DNA of 64,000 nt. It comes from Puia dinghuensis (lineage in GTDB: Bacteria > Bacteroidota > Bacteroidia > Chitinophagales > Chitinophagaceae). A program made the translations under genes and the position numbers. Positions within the stretch are counted from its first letter, which is position 1, and the number at the start of each line of letters is the position of its first letter. The notes under the pieces were generated by a model. It saw only the letters and a program-made list of their open reading frames with translations, was not told the DNA's origin and ran no database searches. The DNA is taken from contig NZ_BMJC01000005.1 in assembly GCF_014642875.1 (NCBI RefSeq), positions 310,001-374,000 on the forward strand. The letters run 5' to 3'. Shown here piece by piece: positions 8,798 to 17,846 of the stretch.

Positions 8798-9985
8798 ATG
8801 GATTTTGTAATCGTAGGTCTGCAGGCCTGGTACTATGAATTGGGAAGCAATTGCAAGAATATTGCACTCGAACTATCCAAACAACACCGCGTCTTATATA
8901 TCAATATGCCGCTCGACCGGCGTACCATCTTCCAAAAAAAAGACGACCCCCGCATTGCCAAACATCTCGACCTCGTCCGCCGGCGCCATACCGAAGTCGT
9001 ACAACTGGGCCCCAATCTATGGAACTATTCTCCCACCACCGTCCTGGAATCCATCAATTGGCTGCCCTCTAACTTCCTGTTCCGCTTCTTCAACAAGATC
9101 AACAACCGCCGGCTGGCCGCCGATATCCGCAAGGCAGTGGATATCCTCGGTTTCAAAGATTATATCCTGTTCAACGACAACGATATCTTTCGCTCCTTCT
9201 ACCTGAAAGAGCTGCTCCAACCAAAATTATACATCTATTATAGCCGCGATAACCTCCTTGCCGTCCCCTATTGGAAGAAACATGGCACGGCCTTCGAACC
9301 CCCGCACATCGCAAAAGCCGACGTCGGTGTCGCCAACTCCATCTACCTGGCCGGCTACCTCCGCCAATACAATCCGAAAAGCTACTATATCGGCCAGGGT
9401 TGCTCGCTGGCCGTCTTCAATCCGAATGCAAGTTACCCGCTGCCGGACGATTTGCAGGGCATCCCCCATCCCATCATCGGGTATGTAGGAGCCATCGTCA
9501 ACATCCGCATCGATATCCGCATCATCCTCGAGATAGCCCGAACCAGGCCGGATTGGCACATCGTAATGGTTGGACCCGAAGACGATTTCTTTGCCGGCAG
9601 CACCCTGCACACCCTTCCCAATGTTCACTTCCTGGGACGAAAGGACCTGGCCACCCTGCCCGCCTATATCGCCCACTGCGACGTCTGCATTAATCCACAG
9701 CTCATCAACGAAATGACTATCGGCAACTACCCCCTGAAGATCGATGAATACCTCGCCATGGGCAAACCCGTGGTCGCCACCCGCACCGTCACCATGAAAT
9801 TATTCGAAGCGCATACCTATCTCGCGGACACCCCCGAAGAGTATGTCCCGCTCATCGAAAAAGCCATCACCGAAAATAACGCCACGCTTCAGGCAGAAAG
9901 GATCCGGTTTGCCAATGAACATACCTGGGAGAATGTTTTAAAAGAATTCTACCGCGTCATCTCAAACCACCACGCCTATGAATAA
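8798..9985 (+). CDS. Glycosyltransferase family 4-like (GT-B)
   Basis: A 395-residue GT-B glycosyltransferase. The C-terminal half carries the nucleotide-sugar-binding features: GYVGAI, WHIVMVGP, FLGRKDLATLPAYI and YPLKIDEYLAMGKPVVAT, where the glutamate region matches the E-x7-E type motif of GT4 relatives. The reading frame is open upstream to 8564, but that part overlaps the HAD phosphatase and looks like out-of-frame noise. The ATG at 8798, 29 bases after the HAD stop and beginning MDFVIVGLQAW, is the credible start. It probably adds one sugar to a cell-surface glycan on the cytoplasmic side. Acceptor and donor cannot be told. Its last 8 bases overlap the next gene. Confidence 0.85.
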   Translation: MDFVIVGLQAWYYELGSNCKNIALELSKQHRVLYINMPLDRRTIFQKKDDPRIAKHLDLVRRRHTEVVQLGPNLWNYSPTTVLESINWLPSNFLFRFFNKINNRRLAADIRKAVDILGFKDYILFNDNDIFRSFYLKELLQPKLYIYYSRDNLLAVPYWKKHGTAFEPPHIAKADVGVANSIYLAGYLRQYNPKSYYIGQGCSLAVFNPNASYPLPDDLQGIPHPIIGYVGAIVNIRIDIRIILEIARTRPDWHIVMVGPEDDFFAGSTLHTLPNVHFLGRKDLATLPAYIAHCDVCINPQLINEMTIGNYPLKIDEYLAMGKPVVATRTVTMKLFEAHTYLADTPEEYVPLIEKAITENNATLQAERIRFANEHTWENVLKEFYRVISNHHAYE

Positions 9986-11123
9986 GACTTCGGGAAAGAC
10001 TTCGGGTGCCCTGGACCAAAAAGAGGCGCTCATCTTTATTCTCATCGTCGGCTTCCTCCTCCGGGTGCTCATCACCTTCTTCACCTGGCTGCCAAACATG
10101 CAGATGGACAGTTATGAGTACTACAACCAGGCAGACACCCTGCTTTCCGGTGGCTACACCAATTACTTTCCCAACGGCTATCCCCTGATGATCGCCATCG
10201 CCAAATTCTTCACCTCCGGCGATAGCGAAATCCTGCTGTTGTGGATCAATGTCGTTTTTTCCACCCTCATCATCTGGTTCATCTACGACATCGGCAACAG
10301 AGTATACGCCAGCCCGCGGATTGGCCTGGTAGCAGCCGCCATCCTGGCCGGCTTTCCGGCGCAGCTCAACTATGTACGGTTGCTCATGACCGAAGTGCCA
10401 ACCGCTTTTTTCCTGGTGGGCGCCTATTTCTTCTACTATCGGAAACAATACTTTTGGAGCGGACTCTTTTTCGCCTTGGCCATCTTCGTCCGCACCAACG
10501 TGGCCCCCATCCCCATCCTGCTGCTCGCTATCCAGACCATCCGCAACAAAAGGGTCCCGTGGCGCCTGCTCACCGGCTGCCTGCTTCCCCTGCTGGCCAT
10601 CTGCCTCTACTGTCACGCAAAGACCGGAGAGTTTTCCGTCGCCGGCAACAACCAGATCAATATTCTCTATGCCGTCACCGCCAAAGGGAGCTATATAGAC
10701 TTCAGCCTCAATCGCAAACACCCCGAGATCAATACCAGCGGCAAAGCACTGAGGATGTACGTCGATCACATGAAGGCCGACCCCCTGGGATTCATCGGTC
10801 AGAAATGGGCCAATTTCTGGGAGCTATGGGCATTCTACCCCGATTCGGTCCATAATACTCGCGGCGTCGCATCAAGACTCCTGCTGGGGATAGGCCATTT
10901 TTTTATGGTGGTATTCGGGATAATAGGCTGGTGGCTTCACCGGCGCTCGCTTTCGTCCAATCTCCTGATGCTGCCCTTCGTCACGGTCACCCTGATACAC
11001 ACGGCCTTGTTCGCCATGTCACGATATACCTATCCCGTAGAGCCATTCATGATCTTGCTGGCCGCAAGCGCCGTCGTATCCTTGACCATAGATCGTAATC
11101 GCGCCAGGCCCGTTCGATCCTGA
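9978..11123 (+). CDS. GT-C membrane glycosyltransferase (GT39/ArnT-like)
   Basis: A 381-residue integral membrane protein with about ten hydrophobic segments. The first extracytoplasmic loop contains MQMDSYEYY, the acidic motif placement typical of GT-C enzymes that use polyprenyl-phosphate sugars. This fits a pathway in which the preceding genes make a lipid-phosphate pentose donor that this protein could consume at the periplasmic face; that link is inference. It overlaps the GT4 gene by 8 bases (ATGAATAA), indicating an operon. Its last 77 bases also code, on the other strand, for the C-terminus of the DUF707 protein. Confidence 0.82.
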   Translation: MNKTSGKTSGALDQKEALIFILIVGFLLRVLITFFTWLPNMQMDSYEYYNQADTLLSGGYTNYFPNGYPLMIAIAKFFTSGDSEILLLWINVVFSTLIIWFIYDIGNRVYASPRIGLVAAAILAGFPAQLNYVRLLMTEVPTAFFLVGAYFFYYRKQYFWSGLFFALAIFVRTNVAPIPILLLAIQTIRNKRVPWRLLTGCLLPLLAICLYCHAKTGEFSVAGNNQINILYAVTAKGSYIDFSLNRKHPEINTSGKALRMYVDHMKADPLGFIGQKWANFWELWAFYPDSVHNTRGVASRLLLGIGHFFMVVFGIIGWWLHRRSLSSNLLMLPFVTVTLIHTALFAMSRYTYPVEPFMILLAASAVVSLTIDRNRARPVRS

Positions 11124-11892
11124 CCCATACCCCCCGCATCCGGTACAGCAGGAATAAGACACGGCTATGCTTTTCATTCACCCGCTGAAGCCGCCCATAT
11201 TCCACATAGTTCTGCTTCCGGGCATCGAATTTGGCTACGACAGCCTCCCAATCCTTATGCGGATCTACCTGTATCTTGGTGTACAGCTCCCCACCCCCCA
11301 CCGGCAAGGTATGCCGCATCACTACTTCGTCAAATACAATAAGCTGGTCCTTTGGATAACCAAGCATCTTCGACCACACAGAGTCTATCCCCCAGCTGCT
11401 GCGATTGCCGGTAAAGGAGGGTAGACAAAGCCGCAGGGCCTCGCTGCTGAAAAGGGGGGCCATCACCTCTATCTGCCCTACGAACCGGCAGAAACTATTG
11501 GGTTTCTGGCGGAAGATCGGCCAGCTGCAAAAAGAATCTTTGCTGAGGGAAGCACAACTGATGGAAGTCCGAAAAGCCCGGCTCAGGGCAAAAAGCCGGT
11601 TGATCTGCATCGTGTCGATATCGATGTCATCATCCAGGAAATAGAAATAATCATATTGATCCAGCCACTCCGGCCGGATTTTCGTCAAAACTTCATTGAG
11701 CATGAAATACTTGAACCCCTTCAGGTGATAGAAATACTCCACCCCTTCATACAATGTCGGGTTATTTATCTGCTCATGATAGAACAGGAGACATACATCA
11801 AAGTCCTTTTTCCCCTTTTCCCTCAACCAACTTTCCTGAAAGAGATATGATTTATTACCACAAGGCGCAATGATGATATTCCTCGTTGCCAT
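11047..11892 (-). CDS. DUF707-family protein, GT-A-like
   Basis: A 281-residue protein resembling the DUF707 family. RNIIIAPCGNKS at the N-terminus, a YFLDDDIDID metal-binding-like acidic motif (about 107-116), SWGIDSVW and a late VMRHTLPVGGG block are visible. The DDD motif and overall spacing resemble a GT-A glycosyltransferase, though the enzymatic activity of the family is poorly characterised. There is no signal peptide or clear membrane segment. The C-terminal tail is very basic. The gene converges on and overlaps the upstream GT-C gene by 77 bases. It lies among glycan genes, which supports a role in surface polysaccharide assembly without proving it. Confidence 0.72.
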   Translation of the reverse strand: MATRNIIIAPCGNKSYLFQESWLREKGKKDFDVCLLFYHEQINNPTLYEGVEYFYHLKGFKYFMLNEVLTKIRPEWLDQYDYFYFLDDDIDIDTMQINRLFALSRAFRTSISCASLSKDSFCSWPIFRQKPNSFCRFVGQIEVMAPLFSSEALRLCLPSFTGNRSSWGIDSVWSKMLGYPKDQLIVFDEVVMRHTLPVGGGELYTKIQVDPHKDWEAVVAKFDARKQNYVEYGRLQRVNEKHSRVLFLLYRMRGVWVRIERAWRDYDLWSRIRRRLRPARS

Positions 11893-11967
11893 TAGGTCAT
11901 TAGTTTAAAAATCGAGGTGTAAGATAGCCAATAAATTTGGAAAAACTAAGGGCTTCCCCCAATGCAG

Positions 11968-11996
11968 GAAGCCACTCCCACAAGGGGAATGGCTTC
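11968..11996 (-). terminator. Stem-loop after the PKD-repeat protein gene
   Basis: A near-perfect inverted repeat: arms GAAGCCA-x-TCCC and GGGG-xx-TGGCTTC around an ACAA loop, lying between the stop at 12030 and the next minus-strand start at 11892. Read on the minus strand it follows the long secreted-protein gene. A T-run on that strand comes only about 20 bases later, so it may be an imperfect intrinsic terminator or an mRNA 3' end structure. Confidence 0.45.
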
Positions 11997-12029
11997 TTCT
12001 GCTTCATTCACATAAGCGATGAGACGATG

Positions 12030-15000
12030 TTATTGTTTCATCAACTTTATTTGAGACGTTGTATTGTTACCATAGGAAGCCCGGATGATATACATACCCG
12101 CCGCCAGGTTTGATACGTTTATCGTAGTGGTGTTCGTCCCTGGGGTCACGTTTACCTGCATCGCCTCGACGAAATGTCCATGCAAGGTGAAGATGCGGAG
12201 GTCCACCGGCCCCGATACGTTACCCGTCATGGTCAGGGTCGTTTGGGTGTGGGCCGGGTTGGGATAGAGGGAGAATTGTTCAGTCAACGAATCCTTGCTT
12301 GAAGAAGCCAACCGCGTATTACTCATTACAGTCACTTTCACCGTGGCGCTGGCCGTATCCCCCAGCTGATCTTTCACTGAGAGGCGGAACACATACAACC
12401 CGGCTGCCAAGTTGTTCGCCTGCGTGGCAACTGCATCCGGCGAACCCAGCGTCACCTCTGTGGGGCCGCTCACCTGCGACCACGTATAGGTCGAGATCGT
12501 ACTACCCACATCCGTGGAGGCACTGCCATTCAGATCTACCGAATTGGCCGGCAGGGTGATGATCGTATCCTTACCCGCATTGGCAGTAAGGGTGGAAACA
12601 GGCGTAATAACGGTTGCTGCAGTAATGGTTATCGTTATTTCGGCCTGGGCGGTGGAGCCGCTGTTGTCGGTAACCAGCAGGACAAAGACATAGGTTCCGA
12701 CTTGCAGTCCATGAATGGTTGGCGTCGCCGTATTCGAATTGGCGATGGTTACCCCACCCTTGCCGGATAGCTGATACCAATCATAGGAGACAATGGTTCC
12801 ATCCGGGTCGTAGGAAGCAGAGCCATCAAGGTTCACCGCCGTATCACTGCCCGTCAGCGTAAAGGTCTGGTTGGGACCAGGATTGGCAATAGGCGGAATA
12901 TCCACTCCCTTATTGACGGTAACATTGACAGAAGACGTGGCCTGTATGCCATTGTTATCCGTAGCGGTCAGCTGGAAGGTATATTTTCCAACCACCAGGC
13001 CGGACACCGTCGTAGAAAGGCTTCCCGCCGAGCCGATCGATGCCGTAGTAGGTCCGGCCGTCTGAGTCCAGGACTCCGAGACAATGGTTGCCCCACCATT
13101 ACCCGTAGCCGTACCCGTCAGCGTCGTCGCATTGGTCGGTAAAGTGATCGTCTGGTCGGCACCGGCATTCACATTCGGCGCCGCCGGCGCCGGCAATACC
13201 GTAACATTCACGTAGGCAGAGGCTATCTGTGCGTTATTATCAGTCACCGTAAGCTCAAAAGAGTAGGTTCCGGCTACCGTAAGGCCCGTTATGGTGGTCT
13301 GGGCAGCCGTGCCCGTACCAAAGGTCGCGGCGGCCGGTCCGCCCATCTGTCCCCAGTGGTAGGAAGTAATCGTAGCACCGTTGGTCCCGGAAGCCGTACC
13401 AACCAGGGTCACCTGACTGGTGGGCAGCCTGATCGCACTCACCGGAGTAATGCTCACGATCGGCGCCGTCACCGGCACCGGCGATGGCGATACCGTAACA
13501 TTCACGTAAGCAGAGGCTAATTGCCCATTATTATCAGTGACCGTCAACTCAAAAGAGTAGGTTCCGGCTACAGTAAGGTTCGACACGGAGGTCTGTGTAG
13601 CCGTATTGGTTCCCAACGTCGCGGCGGTCGGCCCGCTGATCTCGCCCCAATGGTAAGAAACGATCGTAGCACCGTTGGTCCCCGCAGCCGTACCAACCAG
13701 GTTCACCTGACTGGTAGGCAGCGTGATCGCGCTCACCGGAGCAATGCTCACCGTCGGCGGTGTTATCGTCACCGGAGCCGGATTCACCGTAACATTTATA
13801 TAGGCAGAAGCCAATTGCCCATTATTGTCGGTCACCGTCAACTCAAAAGAGTAGGTTCCGGCTACAGTAAGGTTCGACACGGAGGTCTGTGTAGCCGTAT
13901 TGGTTCCCAGCGTCGCGGCGGTCGGCCCGCTGATCTCGCCCCAATGGTAAGAAGCGATCGTAGCACCGTTGGTCCCGGCAGCCGTACCAACCAGGGTCAC
14001 CTGGCTGGTGGGCAAAGTGATCGCGCTCACCGCGGCAATGCTCACGGTCGGCGGCGTCACCGGCGCTGCATTCACCGTTATTGTTACAGTCGCGGATGCC
14101 GACTGCCCATTATTATCCGTAGCAGAAAGCTGGAAGACATAATTGCCCTGGACCAGACCGGATACTGTCGTAGACAGGCTGCCGGCGGTACCGATCGTCG
14201 CACTGGCCGGGCCGCTCACCTGGGTCCACGCAGTAGAAGAGATGGTCGCCCCATTGTTGCCCGTAGCCGTACCCGTCAGCGTCACCGAATTGGTCGGTAA
14301 GGTAATCGACTGTGCGCTGCCTGCAGCCACCGTCGGCGGCGTAGCGGCCGACGCATTCACCGTCACCGTGACGGTAGCAGATGCCGACTGTCCGTTGTTG
14401 TCCGTAGCCGCAAGCTTGAAGACATAGACACCCTGCACCAGCCCGGATACAGTCGTAGACAGGCTGCCGGTGGCGCCGATCGAGGCAGCGCCAGGGCCAC
14501 TGACCTGGCTCCAGGTGGTAGAAGAAATGGTCGCCCCATTATTGCCCGTAGCCGTACCCGTCAGGGTCACCGAATTCGTCGGTAAGGTAATCGTCTGCGC
14601 ACTGCCCGCAGTCACCGTGGGAAGCGCGGCCGCATTCACCGTAATAGTCACGGACGAGGACGCACTCTGCCCGTTATTATCAGTGGCAGTAAGCGTGAAG
14701 GTATAGGTTCCCTGTACAAGGCCGGAAACGGAAGTAGAAAGACTGCCGGCCGCACCGATAGTCGCGGCAGATGGCCCGGCCGTCTGCGTCCATTGCGAAG
14801 AGCTGATCGTGGCCCCGCCATTACCGGTGGCCGTCCCTGTCAGCGTCGCCGAATTCACCGGCAACGTGATCGTCTGTGCACTGCCCGCACTCACCGTAGG
14901 CGCAATGATCACCGCGGCATTGACGGTAATCGTCACGCTCGAAGACGCCGACTGTCCGTGATTGTCGGTAGCAGTAAGCGAAAAAGTATAGGTTCCTTGT

Positions 15001-17429
15001 ACAAGGTTGGAAACAGAAGTAGAAAGACTGCTGGCCACGCCTATCGTCGCAGCGGAAGGACCCGACGTCTGCACCCATTGTGAAGAGCTGATCGTAGCCC
15101 CGCCATTGCCGGTAGCCGTGCCGGAGAGCGTCACCGAATTCGTCGGCAAAGTGATCGTCTGCGCACTGCCCCCACTCACCGTAGGTGGCGGTGTAGCCGC
15201 AGCCGCATTCACGGTGATCGTTACCGTGGAAGAAGCCGTTTGCCCATTGTTGTCAGTAGCCGACAGCGAAAAGGTATAGGTACCCTGCACAAGCCCGGAT
15301 ACCACCGTGATCAGGTTGCCAACAGAGACAATGGTCGCAGCGGAAGGCCCGCCCGTCTGCGTCCAGGTGGTGGAAGCAATCGTCGCGCCATTGGTCCCGG
15401 TCGCGGTGCCGCTAAGTGTTACCGTGCTGATGGGTAGCGTAATGGTCTGCGCGGCGCCCGCACTCACCGTAGGCGGTGTTAAAGCGGCAGCTAACACGAC
15501 TACCGTATCAGCTGCAGTACTGGTAGCACCCTGATTGTCAGTTACGGTTAAAGAAAAAGTATAGGTACCTGCCACCATCCCACTGATACCAGTTTTGGCC
15601 GCGGTAGGCGTCGCAATGGTAGCGGAGTTGGGTCCGCTGTTTTGCTGCCAGGCGTAGGATGTTAGCGTCCCTCCGTTGGAATCCACAGAAGCGCTGCCAT
15701 CCAGCGTGGCGCTATTCACCGGAAGTGTAATGGTGATCTTGGAGTTCGTTTTAGCCTTCGGGTATGTCTTTGGAGTGCCGCTGCTATTGACCACAACAGT
15801 CACGGTGGACGTGCTCGTCCGCCAGTTGTTGTCCGTCACCTGCAACTGAAACACATATGTCCCCGTAACAAGATTGCTCAGCTGCGCCGTGGGACCCGAA
15901 GGCAGGCAGATCAGCGCCGTGGAAGGCCCCGATACCTGCGTCCATAACCAGTAATTGATATAGGTATTGCTGCTCGCCGTCGTTGCCGACCCTGTAAGCG
16001 TGGTCGTCGACGTGGTGATATTCTGGTTGGGACCGGCATTGGCGACAGGATTCGCCGCTGCCGGAATCGCATATTCATTACAGGGAGCTCCCGACGGATT
16101 CAATACACAATAGGGAGAAGAAGTGAGCGAAAGATGTGGCGAGCCAAACGGATCGACCTTAGTCACCCAGGGTACATCCCAGGAATTGGGATAGATGGAC
16201 AGGATGTCGCCGGTGGCGTTCATCTCCCCATTGCCCAATACCCCGCCCTTGTTACGGCCCCAGGAATACAGGTTACCGTTTACATCTTCCGCATAGGTGT
16301 AGAATACGTCCCCAAGCCCGTTAAAGAGATTGGTAAAAGAGTGCAAACCGACGGCTATCTGTATCGGCTTCGGCACCAGCAGTTCGGCTTCACCCCAGTC
16401 CCAGGCATAAGGAGCAAGAACGCCCGAAGAGTTGATGTAGGTAGCCCAATTCAATTGCTGACCGTTGCCGATGGTTCCACACGCATTGTCCCCCCACGCC
16501 CAGATCGTACTGTCGGCAAGAAGAACAAAGTTGCTTTCGTTATTGATAGAGATCTGTTTTATCGCCTGCGTGAAACCCAATATCGAGTTCATCTTTGTCG
16601 GCGTAAGAGGAGCCGACGCAGTCGCGCCCAGCCCGAGGTAGTTGGCATAATACCCCCAACCGTAGAGATCGCCATTGGCGCAAAGCGCAAAGTTGGCGGT
16701 GCTTCCCCCCTCGATATCGACCACCGGGGAAGGAATGGATATCATGGTCGGCGTGGTTATAGAAGGAGTAGGCGTACCTTGCGACAACAGATAAGGAGCT
16801 TCATACCCGGTGTTACCACCCCAGGTCCAGACATTGCCATTGGCATCGAGACCCATGGCGAAAATATCCATCTGCACCTTCTTGATCACTACGCCGGCAG
16901 GGAAAGGAACCTGCACCGGTTTTGGTGCGGGGCCTCCCATCGTTCCATTACCACGGTTACCCGTGCCGACGCCCCCCCATACCCATACCGTACCATCACC
17001 CTTCAGCGCTATGGTTTCATAACCCGAGGCGCTCGCACCAGGAACCACCTGCACAATATTATTAAAAGGATTGCCAAGACTATCTACCGTCAGCTTCGTC
17101 GGCTGGGGTATGTTTCCACCAATGGTGCCCAATCCCACCTCACCATACGCATTGTCACCCCAGCAATAGCAATTGCCTGCGTTATCCAGCAGACAAAAGT
17201 GATGCAGGGAAGCGGCGACCGAAGTCACTACGGAAGGCTGACCCGGTACAAGCGAAGCCACACCACCAGCCATATCATAGATCTGATGCGTGGCTGTAGG
17301 CATAATAAAGCAATTGTATTCCCCCGGCCCAACGATATATTTGGGCGTGTAGGACTGAGAATGTAAGACGGAGGAAAAGAGTAGCGTGACGAGTAGGGCC
17401 GTGATTAAATGTAAAATTCTGGCTTTCAT
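12030..17429 (-). CDS. Secreted RCC1-like and 13-unit PKD/REJ-like repeat protein with T9SS type A sorting domain
   Basis: About 1799 residues. The start is taken at ATG 17429 (MKARILHLITALLVTLLF), because the eight extra residues upstream precede a normal signal peptide. The N-terminal 450 residues hold RCC1/BNR-like propeller repeats (YCWGDNAYG, VWVWGG, LYGWGYY, IWAWGDNACG, LYSWGRNKGG). These are followed by thirteen consecutive units of about 90 residues, each with a core like ITLPTNSVTLTGTA, an xWxQxSGP block and TYxFxLTATDNxGQ, the pattern of PKD-like/REJ-type Ig folds. The last 85 residues, from FSLYPNPAHTQTTL to IIRASYGNNTTSQIKLMKQ, form a type A T9SS sorting domain. It should be exported across the outer membrane; a long adhesin or carbohydrate-binding role is plausible but not shown. 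It is transcribed alone. Confidence 0.9.
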   Translation of the reverse strand: MKARILHLITALLVTLLFSSVLHSQSYTPKYIVGPGEYNCFIMPTATHQIYDMAGGVASLVPGQPSVVTSVAASLHHFCLLDNAGNCYCWGDNAYGEVGLGTIGGNIPQPTKLTVDSLGNPFNNIVQVVPGASASGYETIALKGDGTVWVWGGVGTGNRGNGTMGGPAPKPVQVPFPAGVVIKKVQMDIFAMGLDANGNVWTWGGNTGYEAPYLLSQGTPTPSITTPTMISIPSPVVDIEGGSTANFALCANGDLYGWGYYANYLGLGATASAPLTPTKMNSILGFTQAIKQISINNESNFVLLADSTIWAWGDNACGTIGNGQQLNWATYINSSGVLAPYAWDWGEAELLVPKPIQIAVGLHSFTNLFNGLGDVFYTYAEDVNGNLYSWGRNKGGVLGNGEMNATGDILSIYPNSWDVPWVTKVDPFGSPHLSLTSSPYCVLNPSGAPCNEYAIPAAANPVANAGPNQNITTSTTTLTGSATTASSNTYINYWLWTQVSGPSTALICLPSGPTAQLSNLVTGTYVFQLQVTDNNWRTSTSTVTVVVNSSGTPKTYPKAKTNSKITITLPVNSATLDGSASVDSNGGTLTSYAWQQNSGPNSATIATPTAAKTGISGMVAGTYTFSLTVTDNQGATSTAADTVVVLAAALTPPTVSAGAAQTITLPISTVTLSGTATGTNGATIASTTWTQTGGPSAATIVSVGNLITVVSGLVQGTYTFSLSATDNNGQTASSTVTITVNAAAATPPPTVSGGSAQTITLPTNSVTLSGTATGNGGATISSSQWVQTSGPSAATIGVASSLSTSVSNLVQGTYTFSLTATDNHGQSASSSVTITVNAAVIIAPTVSAGSAQTITLPVNSATLTGTATGNGGATISSSQWTQTAGPSAATIGAAGSLSTSVSGLVQGTYTFTLTATDNNGQSASSSVTITVNAAALPTVTAGSAQTITLPTNSVTLTGTATGNNGATISSTTWSQVSGPGAASIGATGSLSTTVSGLVQGVYVFKLAATDNNGQSASATVTVTVNASAATPPTVAAGSAQSITLPTNSVTLTGTATGNNGATISSTAWTQVSGPASATIGTAGSLSTTVSGLVQGNYVFQLSATDNNGQSASATVTITVNAAPVTPPTVSIAAVSAITLPTSQVTLVGTAAGTNGATIASYHWGEISGPTAATLGTNTATQTSVSNLTVAGTYSFELTVTDNNGQLASAYINVTVNPAPVTITPPTVSIAPVSAITLPTSQVNLVGTAAGTNGATIVSYHWGEISGPTAATLGTNTATQTSVSNLTVAGTYSFELTVTDNNGQLASAYVNVTVSPSPVPVTAPIVSITPVSAIRLPTSQVTLVGTASGTNGATITSYHWGQMGGPAAATFGTGTAAQTTITGLTVAGTYSFELTVTDNNAQIASAYVNVTVLPAPAAPNVNAGADQTITLPTNATTLTGTATGNGGATIVSESWTQTAGPTTASIGSAGSLSTTVSGLVVGKYTFQLTATDNNGIQATSSVNVTVNKGVDIPPIANPGPNQTFTLTGSDTAVNLDGSASYDPDGTIVSYDWYQLSGKGGVTIANSNTATPTIHGLQVGTYVFVLLVTDNSGSTAQAEITITITAATVITPVSTLTANAGKDTIITLPANSVDLNGSASTDVGSTISTYTWSQVSGPTEVTLGSPDAVATQANNLAAGLYVFRLSVKDQLGDTASATVKVTVMSNTRLASSSKDSLTEQFSLYPNPAHTQTTLTMTGNVSGPVDLRIFTLHGHFVEAMQVNVTPGTNTTTINVSNLAAGMYIIRASYGNNTTSQIKLMKQ
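12320..16060 (-). repeat. Thirteen tandem coding repeats of about 288 bases
   Basis: The DNA behind the PKD/REJ-like units of the secreted protein. Units are closest in the middle. For example, the stretches around 13,500-13,780 and 13,790-14,070 share long near-identical runs, such as the repeated encoding of SYHWGEISGPTAATLGTN. The outer units at both ends are much more diverged. The gradient from a homogenised centre to diverged edges suggests past duplication or recombination within the gene. Confidence 0.85.
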
Positions 17430-17846
17430 GATTTGGATTTTAGCAACAAATAACACAAAGTACTCAAACAGTCGGTTTTGCTTTGATCAAATAGGATTAC
17501 CAAAAAAACTACAGTAGGATATTACAGTAGTGCCTTAAAAAATACGATCAGAGAAAACCTCGCTTTTAATAGTCTTCGTAATTTTGACAATATTCATGCC
17601 AAAACGAATATGTTCAAAATAATATTCCTTCGTTGGGAAAAGTTTCCCATATACTAGGTAAATGTTTTACCATAATGTAAATACGAAATTGTCAAATGTC
17701 TGAAGAACAATAAATATTACAACAAAGCGTTATTCGAATGGAAAGTTTTAGAATACCTGAAAACCGGTACGAAAAAATCAATGTTTTTACCGTAAGTTTG
17801 GCTCCATACTCCGAGAGGCTTGCCAGATAGCTTTAAAAATTAACCG
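17430..17846. other. Intergenic region between divergent genes
   Basis: A 417-base AT-rich gap between the minus-strand PKD-repeat gene and the plus-strand flippase gene. It must hold promoters in both directions. A TAAGTTTG box is listed separately. On the minus strand a weaker TACTTTG lies about 35 bases before the secreted-protein start. No open reading frame, RNA gene or long repeat is apparent in it. Confidence 0.7.
17793..17800 (+). promoter_or_regulatory. Putative -7 box of the flippase operon promoter
   Basis: TAAGTTTG matches the Bacteroidota -7 consensus TAnnTTTG exactly and lies 46 bases before the TTG start of the flippase gene. No clear -33 TTG is present at the expected distance, so the assignment rests on the -7 box and on position. 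Confidence 0.45.

Noticed and set aside
12320-16060. Regular repeats that could suggest a CRISPR or satellite array
   Set aside because: Period is about 288 bases, there are no unique spacers, and the repeats keep one reading frame encoding Ig-like domains.
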